NCBI RefSeq assembly: GCF_000685155.1
Contig: NZ_JMIY01000007.1
Location: forward strand, 110,542 to 174,541
Direction of reading: 5' to 3'
Origin: Candidatus Methanoperedens nitratireducens
GTDB taxonomy: Archaea > Halobacteriota > Methanosarcinia > Methanosarcinales > Methanoperedenaceae
DNA: 64,000 nt
The first letter of the stretch is position 1. Each line of letters starts with the position of its first letter. The position numbers and the translations under genes were made by a program. Below, piece after piece: positions 26,984-35,136 of this stretch. The notes under the pieces were generated by a model. It was not told the origin of the DNA. It saw only the letters and a program-made list of their open reading frames with translations, and made no database searches.

Positions 26984-27787
26984 CTACATATAGCCCAGTG
27001 CTCTCAATTTCTGCATCATGTATGCCCTTTCTTTATCCTGTGCACGCCCGCTGCGTTCAGATACCTTGGTGGTTTTGAGTTCCTCCACCATCTTATCTAC
27101 AGTATCAGCATTCGAATCTACAGGAGCGCAGCAGGGCTCACAGCCTATGCTGCGATATCTCTTTCCATCCCTTGCAAAATAAAGACTGACTATGGGGATA
27201 TTCTCCCTGTGTATGTACATCCAGATATCCAGTTCTGTCCAGTGCAGCAGGGGATGCACCCGGATATGCTGCTCTCCCTGTTGTTTATTCTTGAACTGGT
27301 CCCATAACTCGGGGGGCTGGTCTTTATAGTCCCACTGGAATTGTTTGTTCCTGGGTGAGAATACACGTTCTTTTGCACGTATGCCGTGTTCATCCCTGCG
27401 AATACCTAACAGCAATGCCTTATATCTATATTTATCGATCGTCTGTTTCAGGGCATCTGTTTTCAGTTGACCGCAGCATGACAGTTTATCCTGTTGATCA
27501 GGTCCCATGCCTGAGCTCAGTGATTGATCGTTTTTACCTACAACAAGTTTTATGCCCCATTTTTTTGCCCATTCATCCCTGAATTCATATATCTCATTGA
27601 ATTTGTAGCTAGTGTCTATGTGCAGTGCAGGGAATGGGACTTTACCGTAGAATGCTTTTCTTACAAGCCACATCAGCGTTGTAGAGTCCTTCCCTATGCT
27701 CCAGAGGATGGCTATGTCTTTGAATTGTTTGTACGCCTCTCGTATAATGTATATACTTTGATTTTCTAATTTATCTAAATGGTCCAT
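26984..27787 (-). CDS. cysD: Sulfate adenylyltransferase subunit 2 (CysD-like)
   Basis: The 267-residue PP-loop protein has the SIGKDSTTLMWL ATP-binding motif near residue 30, FPALHIDTSYKFNEIYEFRD, and the C-terminal CysD region (HPLLHWTELDIWMYI, then KVSERSGRAQDKE). These separate it from PAPS reductases, which lack the SERSGR segment. It forms APS with CysN. The protein ends KLRALGYM, similar to the two RHH proteins of the same operon. The RHH gene upstream ends 11 bases before its ATG. Confidence 0.9.
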   Translation of the reverse strand: MDHLDKLENQSIYIIREAYKQFKDIAILWSIGKDSTTLMWLVRKAFYGKVPFPALHIDTSYKFNEIYEFRDEWAKKWGIKLVVGKNDQSLSSGMGPDQQDKLSCCGQLKTDALKQTIDKYRYKALLLGIRRDEHGIRAKERVFSPRNKQFQWDYKDQPPELWDQFKNKQQGEQHIRVHPLLHWTELDIWMYIHRENIPIVSLYFARDGKRYRSIGCEPCCAPVDSNADTVDKMVEELKTTKVSERSGRAQDKERAYMMQKLRALGYM

Positions 27788-27798
27788 TTTTATTCTCC

Positions 27799-28011
27799 TT
27801 ATAAATAGCCGAGTCTTTTGAGCCTCTCTCTGATGATTTGAACTTCCTGCTCCGTGAGTTTGTCATCTTCTTTGATCTTGCCAGTAGATGCAAGTGTTCG
27901 CATCACAAAAACAATGAATTCGGTGGTACTTGAAAAACCTGTTCCTTCAATCATTTGTTGCAGTTTTTCATACAATTCCCTGGGTATTTTGATAGTGACT
28001 TTGTCCGGCAT
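27799..28011 (-). CDS. Ribbon-helix-helix regulator, first gene of the sulfurylase operon
   Basis: The 70-residue protein MPDKVTIKIPRELYEKLQQM then FSSTTEFIVFVMRTL is a standard CopG/Arc-type ribbon-helix-helix unit, with a C-terminal tail ending RLKRLGYL. It opens a five-gene minus-strand operon (RHH, cysD, cysN, AlkP-like, RHH). No ribosome site precedes the ATG and a TATA-like TTTATATAC lies about 35 bases upstream, so the mRNA is probably leaderless or nearly so. It is a good candidate for autoregulation through the repeats at 28014-28030. Confidence 0.8.
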   Translation of the reverse strand: MPDKVTIKIPRELYEKLQQMIEGTGFSSTTEFIVFVMRTLASTGKIKEDDKLTEQEVQIIRERLKRLGYL

Positions 28012-28013
28012 AA

Positions 28014-28030
28014 TACTACAATTGTACTAC
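28014..28030 (-). promoter_or_regulatory. Candidate RHH operator at the start of the sulfurylase operon
   Basis: Minus-strand GTAGTACAATTGTAGTA contains two GTAGTA direct repeats spaced 11 bases apart, between the TATA-like element and the first ATG. A further GTAGTA in the opposite orientation lies at about 28086. Such spacing suits a pair of ribbon-helix-helix dimers. Confidence 0.45.
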
Positions 28031-28217
28031 GATTGGAGTGTATATAAATTTATCTATTTATATGAAACCATCTAATAATTAGACTGTAGTATTTTACCAG
28101 TAGTCTTAGAAAAGTGGTGAAGTCAGAAAGGGGAAAAACCAACAATAACCGGGTACGATTACCGCGTATATACCGGCTCAGGTGAGACTAAAAAGAAAAA
28201 TTAAAAATTGAGGGACC

Positions 28218-31043
28218 TTATGCGGTCCACTCAACATCTACATTTGCGCGTATCCAGTAGCCTTTGCCGGGTACTATATTCTTCAAGCTGTTCACAGAGG
28301 AGGGTACGGCCGGGTCAGGATCATACAGCTCCCACGATGCGGTGGCTGCATTGTATCCCCAGACTATGGTTATGTTGCTTGCTACAGACGACATCACCGA
28401 GGCTGCCGAGGTCACTGCCGGTGTACCGTTAAGAGCAACCAGGTTCCAGCCTGCCTTGAGCTGTACTGTTGATGCAACTTCCTTCTGGCCCAGCGTGGTG
28501 ATTGCTTCGCCTGCAAGTCTTTCTGCATCGTCCAGTAGTTCATTAACTTTTGTTGGATTATGCGCACCCCAGCTTTCGTCTGAATACACCAGCCTGAGAT
28601 TCCAGTATGCCTGAGCGATCTTATCACGGCTCAGGTTCTTCTCACCAGTATAGGCATTAACTGTCGTCAGTGCACTTTGAACCGTTGTGTTGGTGGCATT
28701 CCACTTATCATGGGTTTTGGCCTGAACATTCTCGATTGTTTTGCTGATATTGCCAAGTGCGGTTCCGGTTACATGGCAGCTTGAGCACTCTGTGTTACTC
28801 TGCAGTAAAGTAGCGTTCACTTTGAAGGAATGGCCTTTATTCGAGTCGTTTGTTGCCATGTGGCAATCAATGCACGAAAAATTCATCAATATGCTTGACT
28901 GCTTCCACGAGCTAACGAACACATCCTTTGCCGGGAAACCATGCGGCGATATTGGGGTAGTAGCAGTGGCACTTGCCCACCCGGGTTCTGATCTGCCCTC
29001 TCTTTTGTTCGTGTGACAATTGCCGCATAGCTCTGTTGTGTCTGCCACGTAGTCGTAGCCAGCATAGTAGTAGGGTGCACCAGATCTCATCCCTGTGTAC
29101 GCAGCGGCATTGTAGGAGGCATAGGGTACCCCATAAGTCTTGAGCCAGTTGCCCATATTGTGGATGTCGTGGCAAGCCGCACAGGTAACGCCCTTGAATT
29201 CATCAACCGGTACCTGAGCACTTTTATCTGCAGGGTCAAAGTTGGACGGCGAATGACATTCGCTGCAAGAGCTGGGTCTTGCCTTAGTATTAAAATTCCC
29301 AATTTCTTTGTCATTGTGTAAGCTTGACGCCCAGCCATCGTAGATGGGCACAAGACTCTTTGCGCCTGAATGACACTGTCCACCTCTTCCGCAGGTTAAC
29401 TCAGGGAAGTTTTTCACAGGACCCTTCTCGAATTCCATGCCGTCATCAGGAACAAAGGTATGGCTGCGGATATCCCATTCATTAGAGCTCTTGCTGCTGT
29501 AAGGCATGTGGCAGTCCACGCACCCTGCAGGCCGTCTGCCAAAGCCAGGATATTTCAATTCGGCATGCGAGTTGCCTGAACCAGTTCTGCGGATAAATCC
29601 TGAGCCATATTTTTCATCGTATATGTTGTTATTACCATGCCTTGTGTGACACGTCAGGCAGAGGGTCTCTGTGACAGTCCGGTTGGCTGGTGCGTCGAGA
29701 GAATCCCATGTCAGAACGCCTTTCTCAGCGCTCGCTGTAGTATTGACGAACTTTACCATGTTAAATGGCGCTACACCTGAGCTGAGAGTATTGACCTTGG
29801 TAATGTTAAGCATATCAGAGAATAGATTTACGTTGTATGCACCTGGTGCGTCATAAGCTGCATACCTGTCATCGCTCACATCATGAGGATCGTGGCATAC
29901 TGCACATGAGATGCCATTTGCTTCTTCAAGAGGTACGGTTATACTATTCAGCTTTTTCGTTATATACTCAAATGGCGAGTGGCAGTACTGGCAGGTATCC
30001 CTTCCATAAGGGTTTGACTGTGGCGTATTATTATGCGGGCTGTTTACAAAGTCATTGTACTGCTCGTGATGCTTGCGTTCAGGATTTATGTCTGTGATGT
30101 CATACGGTGTTCCTGCTGCGGTTGTTCCCGAGCGACTGTGACATTTACCGCACACTTCAGCCGAATCGTCACGGGTAACCTGGTGTCCATTGCCTGCAGC
30201 ACCGTGGCAAGCCTCGCAGCCAACACCTGTCTCGGTCCAGTTGCCGATTATTCCTGGCTTTCCCGCTATGCTGCCGTATAGATCATACCCAGTGGTATGG
30301 CATTCTCCGCAGTCATATGGTTTATCTTTTCCAGCTTCATAATTATCCCATGTATTTTTAAGCACATTGTACTGGTTGCTCCCATTTACTGTACCAGCTT
30401 TATCCTTGGTTATTATGTAACCTGTTGAATTAACATACCTTATTTTCCACTTGCCGCCAATGACGTAGGATATGTCATCCCAGGTGTAATCAAGGCTGCT
30501 GCCATAGCTATCATTGGGTAACGGATATCCCGCATCTTGAGCCTTTGATGCAGGGACAAGTTTCACCCTGTGTGTTCCATTATACCATGTATCGTATTTT
30601 TCCTTGTGGCAGTTCTCGCATGTTGTGGATGTCAGGTAAGTCGGTGTGCCTTCGAGCAGATTGAAGTTGGCTTCAATAGCATTGGTATGACAGTTCGCAC
30701 ATGCCGGCGGTGCAAGCCTTGTTGAAGCAAGTGTGGTATCATTGTATCTATGGCTTGCATTGTAACTCTGACCCATGGAAGTTAACGAAAAATCCGATGG
30801 CAGGGTAATCCGCGTATGGCATTCTGTGCAGCTTGCCACGGATTCGGGCAATTCAATGCCATCGAAAAGATGTGTTGTGTTGAAGTTTATCCCTGCTGGC
30901 TTCAAACCAAGATTTGATTTATGGCAGTAAGAACAATCGGGTAGTGGCGACACTGCATAAAATGCAGGTGTAGCCTGAGTACTTCCTGCCAGCATCAGCA
31001 GTACTATTATTATTCCAAATCCTATCATAATTCCTTTTTTCAT
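28218..31043 (-). CDS. Large extracellular multiheme cytochrome c (16 CXXCH plus one CX5CH)
   Basis: The 941-residue protein has a signal peptide (MKKGIMIGFGIIIVLLMLAG). I count sixteen CXXCH motifs between about residue 37 and 770, plus one CGRGGQCH that would be a CX5CH site. Isolated His residues can provide second axial ligands. Many Asn-x-Ser/Thr sequons suggest N-glycosylation. After a helical region, the last 85 residues form a domain starting LKAGWNLVALNG and ending GYWIRANVDVEW, a module found at the C-terminus of archaeal surface proteins. It is likely an exported electron-transfer cytochrome in the S-layer zone, used for extracellular or metal-oxide reduction. The partner gene upstream encodes a PGF-pre-PGF surface protein. 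Confidence 0.93.
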   Translation of the reverse strand: MKKGIMIGFGIIIVLLMLAGSTQATPAFYAVSPLPDCSYCHKSNLGLKPAGINFNTTHLFDGIELPESVASCTECHTRITLPSDFSLTSMGQSYNASHRYNDTTLASTRLAPPACANCHTNAIEANFNLLEGTPTYLTSTTCENCHKEKYDTWYNGTHRVKLVPASKAQDAGYPLPNDSYGSSLDYTWDDISYVIGGKWKIRYVNSTGYIITKDKAGTVNGSNQYNVLKNTWDNYEAGKDKPYDCGECHTTGYDLYGSIAGKPGIIGNWTETGVGCEACHGAAGNGHQVTRDDSAEVCGKCHSRSGTTAAGTPYDITDINPERKHHEQYNDFVNSPHNNTPQSNPYGRDTCQYCHSPFEYITKKLNSITVPLEEANGISCAVCHDPHDVSDDRYAAYDAPGAYNVNLFSDMLNITKVNTLSSGVAPFNMVKFVNTTASAEKGVLTWDSLDAPANRTVTETLCLTCHTRHGNNNIYDEKYGSGFIRRTGSGNSHAELKYPGFGRRPAGCVDCHMPYSSKSSNEWDIRSHTFVPDDGMEFEKGPVKNFPELTCGRGGQCHSGAKSLVPIYDGWASSLHNDKEIGNFNTKARPSSCSECHSPSNFDPADKSAQVPVDEFKGVTCAACHDIHNMGNWLKTYGVPYASYNAAAYTGMRSGAPYYYAGYDYVADTTELCGNCHTNKREGRSEPGWASATATTPISPHGFPAKDVFVSSWKQSSILMNFSCIDCHMATNDSNKGHSFKVNATLLQSNTECSSCHVTGTALGNISKTIENVQAKTHDKWNATNTTVQSALTTVNAYTGEKNLSRDKIAQAYWNLRLVYSDESWGAHNPTKVNELLDDAERLAGEAITTLGQKEVASTVQLKAGWNLVALNGTPAVTSAASVMSSVASNITIVWGYNAATASWELYDPDPAVPSSVNSLKNIVPGKGYWIRANVDVEWTA

Positions 31044-31113
31044 TTTTATCCTCCTATCTTTATCATGATCTAATTACGACTAAATGCTCAGGGGCATAAT
31101 GCCCATGTCCTGT

Positions 31114-32223
31114 TTACTTCCCTCCCTTATTTTTCCGCATTACCAGGAAGTACACTGAAGCCGCAAAAATCACAATCATGGTTATCCATGCAGGAATCGC
31201 CGGTGCTTTAACAGGCGGGGTTGTTGCAGCGGTCGATGTTGTTGTTGGAGTTGCTATGGGTGCCCCTGTTACTGTTGTTCCTGGTGTAGCTGTAGTCGCT
31301 GCATCTTCTTTCACTCCACTTATTGCAAAGGAAGAGAATGTTTCTGTCCTTGCTTCATAGTATGTATGGTTTGCATCTTTTGATTTCTCAGTAGTCTCAA
31401 GCTGTATCCATCTACTGCCATCCCACCTGAATAGCTTCACATCTTTATTTGCAAGACCTTTAGATGTAATCCAGGAATTCTCAACCTTAAATCTGACGAA
31501 GCCCTCTTTAATTTTCTTTGTGTTTGTCCATATATTAAAATAATAATATATTACACCAGGTGCCGGCTCGTTTACAAGGCTGGAGATTCCTTTAAGACGT
31601 TCGACCCTTATTGACACGTCGTTTTCATTCTCTTTGCCAGTAACAACTATTTCATATATGCCTTTCTCCATCAGGGTAAAATTATATGTTACTGGCTTAT
31701 CTGCTATGAGGCTGTTATCTCTTGTCTCTGTCTTCTCTATGTTTGTGAAGTTTTCACCAGAGGTTACTCCTCCACCGCCACTTCCTGAAGAGCCACCTCC
31801 TGAAGAGCTGCCTCCTGAAGATGCGGCTGGTACAGACAGATCAAGCCTGTTATTTGTTCCTTTTTCATCTATTTTCCTTGAGGTCGCTGTTCTGCCGTTC
31901 GTCCTTATGGTTATGGTCTCACCTTCAACAACGCCTTCATCCTGTGTTGTATCAGGATTGTCCCAGGGCACTGTCACCTGATAAAGGCCGTCCTGATTAC
32001 TCGTTGCGCTTGCTATTCCCGTACCTGCGGCATCATGCACTGTTATCGAGATACCTGATTTCAGGACTCCATTCTCAGTTACATAGCCCCAGTAGGATGT
32101 CGGAAGAGGCGGTTGCTCTTGTGCTGCGCTAGCTGTCCCTGCAGCAATCCCTAAGAGCAACAGTACCAGCAAAACATACTTTATAACCTCTGGTAAACTA
32201 TCGCTATCCAATTCTTTTTTCAT
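31114..32223 (-). CDS. PGF-pre-PGF domain surface protein
   Basis: The 369-residue protein has a signal peptide, an Ig-like carboxypeptidase-regulatory type module (residues 40-125) and a Ser/Gly linker. A domain with the PGF-pre-PGF pattern follows (YYYFNIWTNTKKIKEGFVRF, then W(D)GSRWIQLETT and TETFSSFAISG). After a Thr/Pro-rich stretch, a C-terminal membrane helix ends RKNKGGK. This type is an archaeal S-layer-associated surface protein. It lies 70 bases upstream of the multiheme cytochrome on the same strand, so they are probably one unit at the cell surface. Confidence 0.85.
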   Translation of the reverse strand: MKKELDSDSLPEVIKYVLLVLLLLGIAAGTASAAQEQPPLPTSYWGYVTENGVLKSGISITVHDAAGTGIASATSNQDGLYQVTVPWDNPDTTQDEGVVEGETITIRTNGRTATSRKIDEKGTNNRLDLSVPAASSGGSSSGGGSSGSGGGGVTSGENFTNIEKTETRDNSLIADKPVTYNFTLMEKGIYEIVVTGKENENDVSIRVERLKGISSLVNEPAPGVIYYYFNIWTNTKKIKEGFVRFKVENSWITSKGLANKDVKLFRWDGSRWIQLETTEKSKDANHTYYEARTETFSSFAISGVKEDAATTATPGTTVTGAPIATPTTTSTAATTPPVKAPAIPAWITMIVIFAASVYFLVMRKNKGGK

Positions 32224-32416
32224 AATTCTTCTATCTCCTATCCGATTCTATATCAGATCTTATCCTAATCATGAGTATCATTGAAGTAAAATCATATAAA
32301 CATTTCGAAACTTGAAGATAATTTCAATTAGTTTAGGAGAGTGAAGTTTGACAGGGTTAGTGCCATGAGACCAAAAGGTACGTAAAAACTAAAGCACACA
32401 TAAAATATTAGCGATC

Positions 32417-33073
32417 TCACAATCCTGAAAGAGGTAAATACTCCTTCACCAGATGCCGCACAGCCTCAGATAGCGTGCCAAACTTTCCTGTAAAAAAATG
32501 ATCTGCCCCCTCAATTCTTGTAAACTTCTTTGGTTCAGGGAGCGATGCATAGAGTCTTTCTATCTTTTCGATTGGTATGAGCGTATCAAGTGTTCCATGT
32601 ATGAATAGCCTGGGCTTCTGGCAATCCATGAGAAAGCTCATATCCGCAAAATCAGCAGGCATCCCTATTCCAATCAGCATCCCAACACGCAGATCCTCGC
32701 ATCCAGCCCTCATGCCGGCCCATGCTCCGAAGGAGTGCCCTGCTATGATGATCCTTTTATACTTCTCTGCCATGTAGTTTATGGCTGCCCTTACATCATC
32801 CAGCTCGCCAATGCCTTTGTCGTATCTTCCACTGCTTCTGCCTACCCCCCGGAAGTTGAAGCGCAGGGTGGGTATGCCAAGATCAAGAAAAGCCTGGGAG
32901 GCTGTGAACACGACCTTGCTGTGCATCGAGCCGCCATAGAGAGGATGGGGATGGCAGATAACCGCTGCAGCAGTGTGTTCTGGTTCCTGGACCGGAAGCT
33001 CAAGAAGTGCCTCAAGCTCTCCTGCAGTAGAAGATAGTAGAACCTCTGTGGTCCTGTGAGATAGCTCTGCCAT
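32417..33073 (-). CDS. Alpha/beta hydrolase (dienelactone-hydrolase-like)
   Basis: The 218-residue protein has the nucleophile elbow GHSFGAWAG near residue 117, an oxyanion-region HPLYGGSMHSKV, the acid residue in HGTLDTLIPIEKI and the catalytic His in GADHFF. This fits small archaeal and bacterial alpha/beta hydrolases of the YqiA/COG2945 type. Substrate unknown. The upstream gene ends 5 bases before it, forming a two-gene operon. Confidence 0.85.
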   Translation of the reverse strand: MAELSHRTTEVLLSSTAGELEALLELPVQEPEHTAAAVICHPHPLYGGSMHSKVVFTASQAFLDLGIPTLRFNFRGVGRSSGRYDKGIGELDDVRAAINYMAEKYKRIIIAGHSFGAWAGMRAGCEDLRVGMLIGIGMPADFADMSFLMDCQKPRLFIHGTLDTLIPIEKIERLYASLPEPKKFTRIEGADHFFTGKFGTLSEAVRHLVKEYLPLSGL

Positions 33074-33078
33074 TTTAA

Positions 33079-33552
33079 TTATTTCAGATCTATTCTCTTC
33101 TCACAGTATGGGCTTCCTCCGGACATTGATCTTGTGATGCTATATCTTAATCCCGGATTTACACCCTCGCACAGTCCCTGCATAAAGCTATTCCCGAAGC
33201 TCTCGCACAGCTTTAGAGGATCTACTCCTGCCGTTTTCCATTCATGAAAGAAAGGACAGCCTTTAGTACGCACGATAAAGCTGTTATTCGTATTCTCTAT
33301 TATGCTATGCACGACTGACAATTCCTGAAGAAGATTGATATAAATTGCCCCGGCAGCACTTGCGTCCTTTCCCTTAAGTCCCTGTGCTTTAATCTGCGCT
33401 GCAGCATACTTTATCCCCAATTCATACTGCGCCTTTGATATAGCTTCCAGTGCTTCTTCTCCTTCCTTTTCCCAGGTATCTGCCGCATAAGCCGCATATC
33501 TCACTGCAGGTCTCTCGCCTGATCTTATTTTTGGTTTCCCGATCTCGATCAT
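33079..33552 (-). CDS. ATC-hydrolase-like (L-2-amino-thiazoline-4-carboxylate hydrolase family) protein
   Basis: The 157-residue protein has a conserved Cys-rich C-terminal half (TKGCPFFHEWKTAGVDPLKLCESF, then QGLCEGVNPGLRY and GGSPYCEKRIDL). This matches the L-2-amino-thiazoline-4-carboxylic acid hydrolase fold, which is common in archaea and often of unknown substrate. It precedes the alpha/beta hydrolase by 5 bases. A true ATC hydrolase activity is unproven. Confidence 0.7.
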   Translation of the reverse strand: MIEIGKPKIRSGERPAVRYAAYAADTWEKEGEEALEAISKAQYELGIKYAAAQIKAQGLKGKDASAAGAIYINLLQELSVVHSIIENTNNSFIVRTKGCPFFHEWKTAGVDPLKLCESFGNSFMQGLCEGVNPGLRYSITRSMSGGSPYCEKRIDLK

Positions 33553-33670
33553 CTGTATCTCCTCTATGAATCATGATTTTTCATGCTAATAGGTAGTTAT
33601 CAATTCATGAGTTAATTACTTAAATCTAACTGTTTTTGCGCTGGCGCTAACAGAGCCCATCCAATAATTA

Positions 33671-33697
33671 GACAGGATTAACAGGATTGACAGGATT
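33671..33697. repeat. Three tandem ACAGGATT units
   Basis: GACAGGATT, AACAGGATT and GACAGGATT lie head to tail. This short intergenic repeat recurs in many prokaryotic genomes to my recollection; it has no coding content. Confidence 0.8.
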
Positions 33698-33761
33698 CAA
33701 ATTAAAATCTATCCTGCCAATCCGGTAGTGCCTTAAATTTCGCAACCTATATAAAAAATCG

Positions 33762-33820
33762 CCACGGAGGCACGGAGACACAGAGAAATATTTCAAAAAG
33801 CTCTCTGTGCCTCCGCGTCT
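33762..33820. repeat. Palindromic GGAGGCACGGAGACACAGAGA-type intergenic repeat
   Basis: A left arm at 33762-33786 (ending CACAGAGA) faces a right arm at 33801-33817 (starting CTCTCTGTGCCTCCG), with a short AT-rich centre. It resembles the widespread CACGGAGGCACGGAGA repeat and could fold into a long hairpin. Confidence 0.7.
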
Positions 33821-33894
33821 GGTATGAAAAAGTTCAACTATATCGCATCTAAGATTCCGATGTGGTTGAGCTAATATAAACACCGAACTGGTAC

Positions 33895-33948
33895 GAACTC
33901 AAACGAACTCATCAGCCCGAGTTCGTTTAAGTTCGTTTTGAGTTCGTT
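33895..33948. repeat. GAACTC/GAGTTC inverted repeat cluster
   Basis: GAACTCAAACGAACTC (33895-33910) pairs with GAGTTCGTTTAAGTTC (33919-33934) with one mismatch around an ATCAGCCC loop. Another GTTCGTTTTGAGTTC follows. The array is built of CGAACT units on both strands. Confidence 0.75.
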
Positions 33949-34178
33949 GTTAATCGTCTTTTTCATTGTTATCTATGAACCAAGTTCATAGCCGACTCTG
34001 TGGCTCATTTACATACCCTGTAGTATTAGATGTTGGAATCATTGGATGAGTTCGCGCTGACAGAAACAGTTAAACATGATTAATACTGTATAAATCTTAC
34101 AATATTTTTTAAACACCCAGGATTCTTCCAATCCTATCGCCAGCTTTATATACCATGATAATGATAGAATCTGACTGA

Positions 34179-34198
34179 TTCATAATAATAATTATGAA
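34179..34198. promoter_or_regulatory. Perfect 8-bp dyad upstream of the small zinc-finger gene
   Basis: TTCATAATAATAATTATGAA has perfect 8-base arms (TTCATAAT and ATTATGAA) and ends 21 bases before the ATG of the small zinc-finger ORF. It is a candidate operator. Confidence 0.5.
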
Positions 34199-34219
34199 TT
34201 GGTCTGAAGGTGGATCAAA

Positions 34220-34363
34220 ATGAATGAGGCTGGAAAAAACGAGGTGCATGGCTATCCGCAAGTCTATGTTTGCACTTTCTGCAGACAGGAATTTGCATCA
34301 ATAGGTTCGGTGTTTAGTCATATGAGCGAAATGCATGACTCTATTCTAAAAGCACATAAATAG
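34220..34363 (+). CDS. 47-residue C2H2 zinc-finger protein
   Basis: Translation from ATG 34220 gives a 47-residue protein whose core, YVCTFCRQEFASIGSVFSHM followed by SEMHD, has the C-x2-C-x12-H-x4-H arrangement of a C2H2 zinc finger. An archaeal ribosome site (AAGGTGGATC) stands before the ATG and a perfect dyad lies upstream. Small single-finger proteins are common in archaea and often act as regulators. It would be missed by length cut-offs. It stands alone in a repeat-rich 1-kb intergenic region. Confidence 0.7.
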   Translation: MNEAGKNEVHGYPQVYVCTFCRQEFASIGSVFSHMSEMHDSILKAHK

Positions 34364-34566
34364 ATTCCTGAAAACTGAAACTAAAATTTAAATCTTTAAA
34401 TTTTTTTATTTATGCATATACCGGCGTAATTTTGTTAAAAAGCTGTTTATAAACGATATTAACCCAAAATAAGCCATAATAGGTCTTAGAAACTCAGGAT
34501 AAACTCTATAAACTATAGCTACATTTATATTAATAATGTCCCTGTAGGCCTATTGGGTGGGCATCT

Positions 34567-34605
34567 GAAGTGCCGTCCCCCTGCTTCCACCTATGACGGC
34601 ACTTC
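34567..34605. terminator. Hairpin overlapping the DUF84 stop codon
   Basis: GAAGTGCCGTC (34567-34577) and GACGGCACTTC (34595-34605) make a perfect 11-bp stem with a 17-base loop. One arm lies inside the last codons of the minus-strand DUF84 gene and the stop TAG is in the loop. It could end that transcript or a plus-strand RNA. Confidence 0.5.
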
Positions 34606-35136
34606 GGATTCTTTGGTACTATATAATTCAGCATTATCTATCTGGATTCTTGCCATTTCCACTGCACATCTTGTATAATTCTTCCGGTTTATCCTTCCTT
34701 CGGTCAACCAGCCTATGATGCCCTCCTCATATCCGATATCGGGCTTATCCGAGATAGGCACAAATGCCTGTGAGATCGTTATTCCCTCATCCACTACCCT
34801 CTTAGTGCACTCAGGAGGATACTCAAAGGCAGGCCCAAGACCCATGTATGTTCTTTTGCCGTCATATATGGCGCAGCAGCAAAAGTTCATGTACCCGCTA
34901 TGTGTTTTCGGGACAGGGGCTATACCATCCTCAATACCTACCGAGTATTTGCAGTCCTCAAATACTGCTTTCGCCCTGAATACCGCACCCTCGATAATCT
35001 CATCAAGGCCCAAAGGCTGCTCTCTGACACCTGAGATGCAGGCAATGCCAATAACCTGATAGGATGGAAAGACCTCCTGCACGGCATTTATCTTATTTCT
35101 ATTTAAAGAGGCAACATAGATAGAATCAGGACTCAT
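34591..35136 (-). CDS. Inosine/xanthosine triphosphatase (DUF84/YjjX-like)
   Basis: The 181-residue protein starts IYVASLNRNKINAVQEVFPS, the nucleotide-binding start of the DUF84/YjjX family. It has SVGIEDGIAPV with the acidic catalytic pair and RVVDEGITISQAF typical of the family. It removes non-canonical ITP/XTP from the nucleotide pool. Length is normal. It overlaps the upstream gene by ATGA. Confidence 0.88.
   Translation of the reverse strand: MSPDSIYVASLNRNKINAVQEVFPSYQVIGIACISGVREQPLGLDEIIEGAVFRAKAVFEDCKYSVGIEDGIAPVPKTHSGYMNFCCCAIYDGKRTYMGLGPAFEYPPECTKRVVDEGITISQAFVPISDKPDIGYEEGIIGWLTEGRINRKNYTRCAVEMARIQIDNAELYSTKESEVPS

Noticed and set aside
33895..33948. CRISPR-like regularity of the GAACTC/GAGTTC units
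   Set aside because: The units alternate orientation and have no unique spacers of constant length; it is a hairpin cluster, not a CRISPR array.
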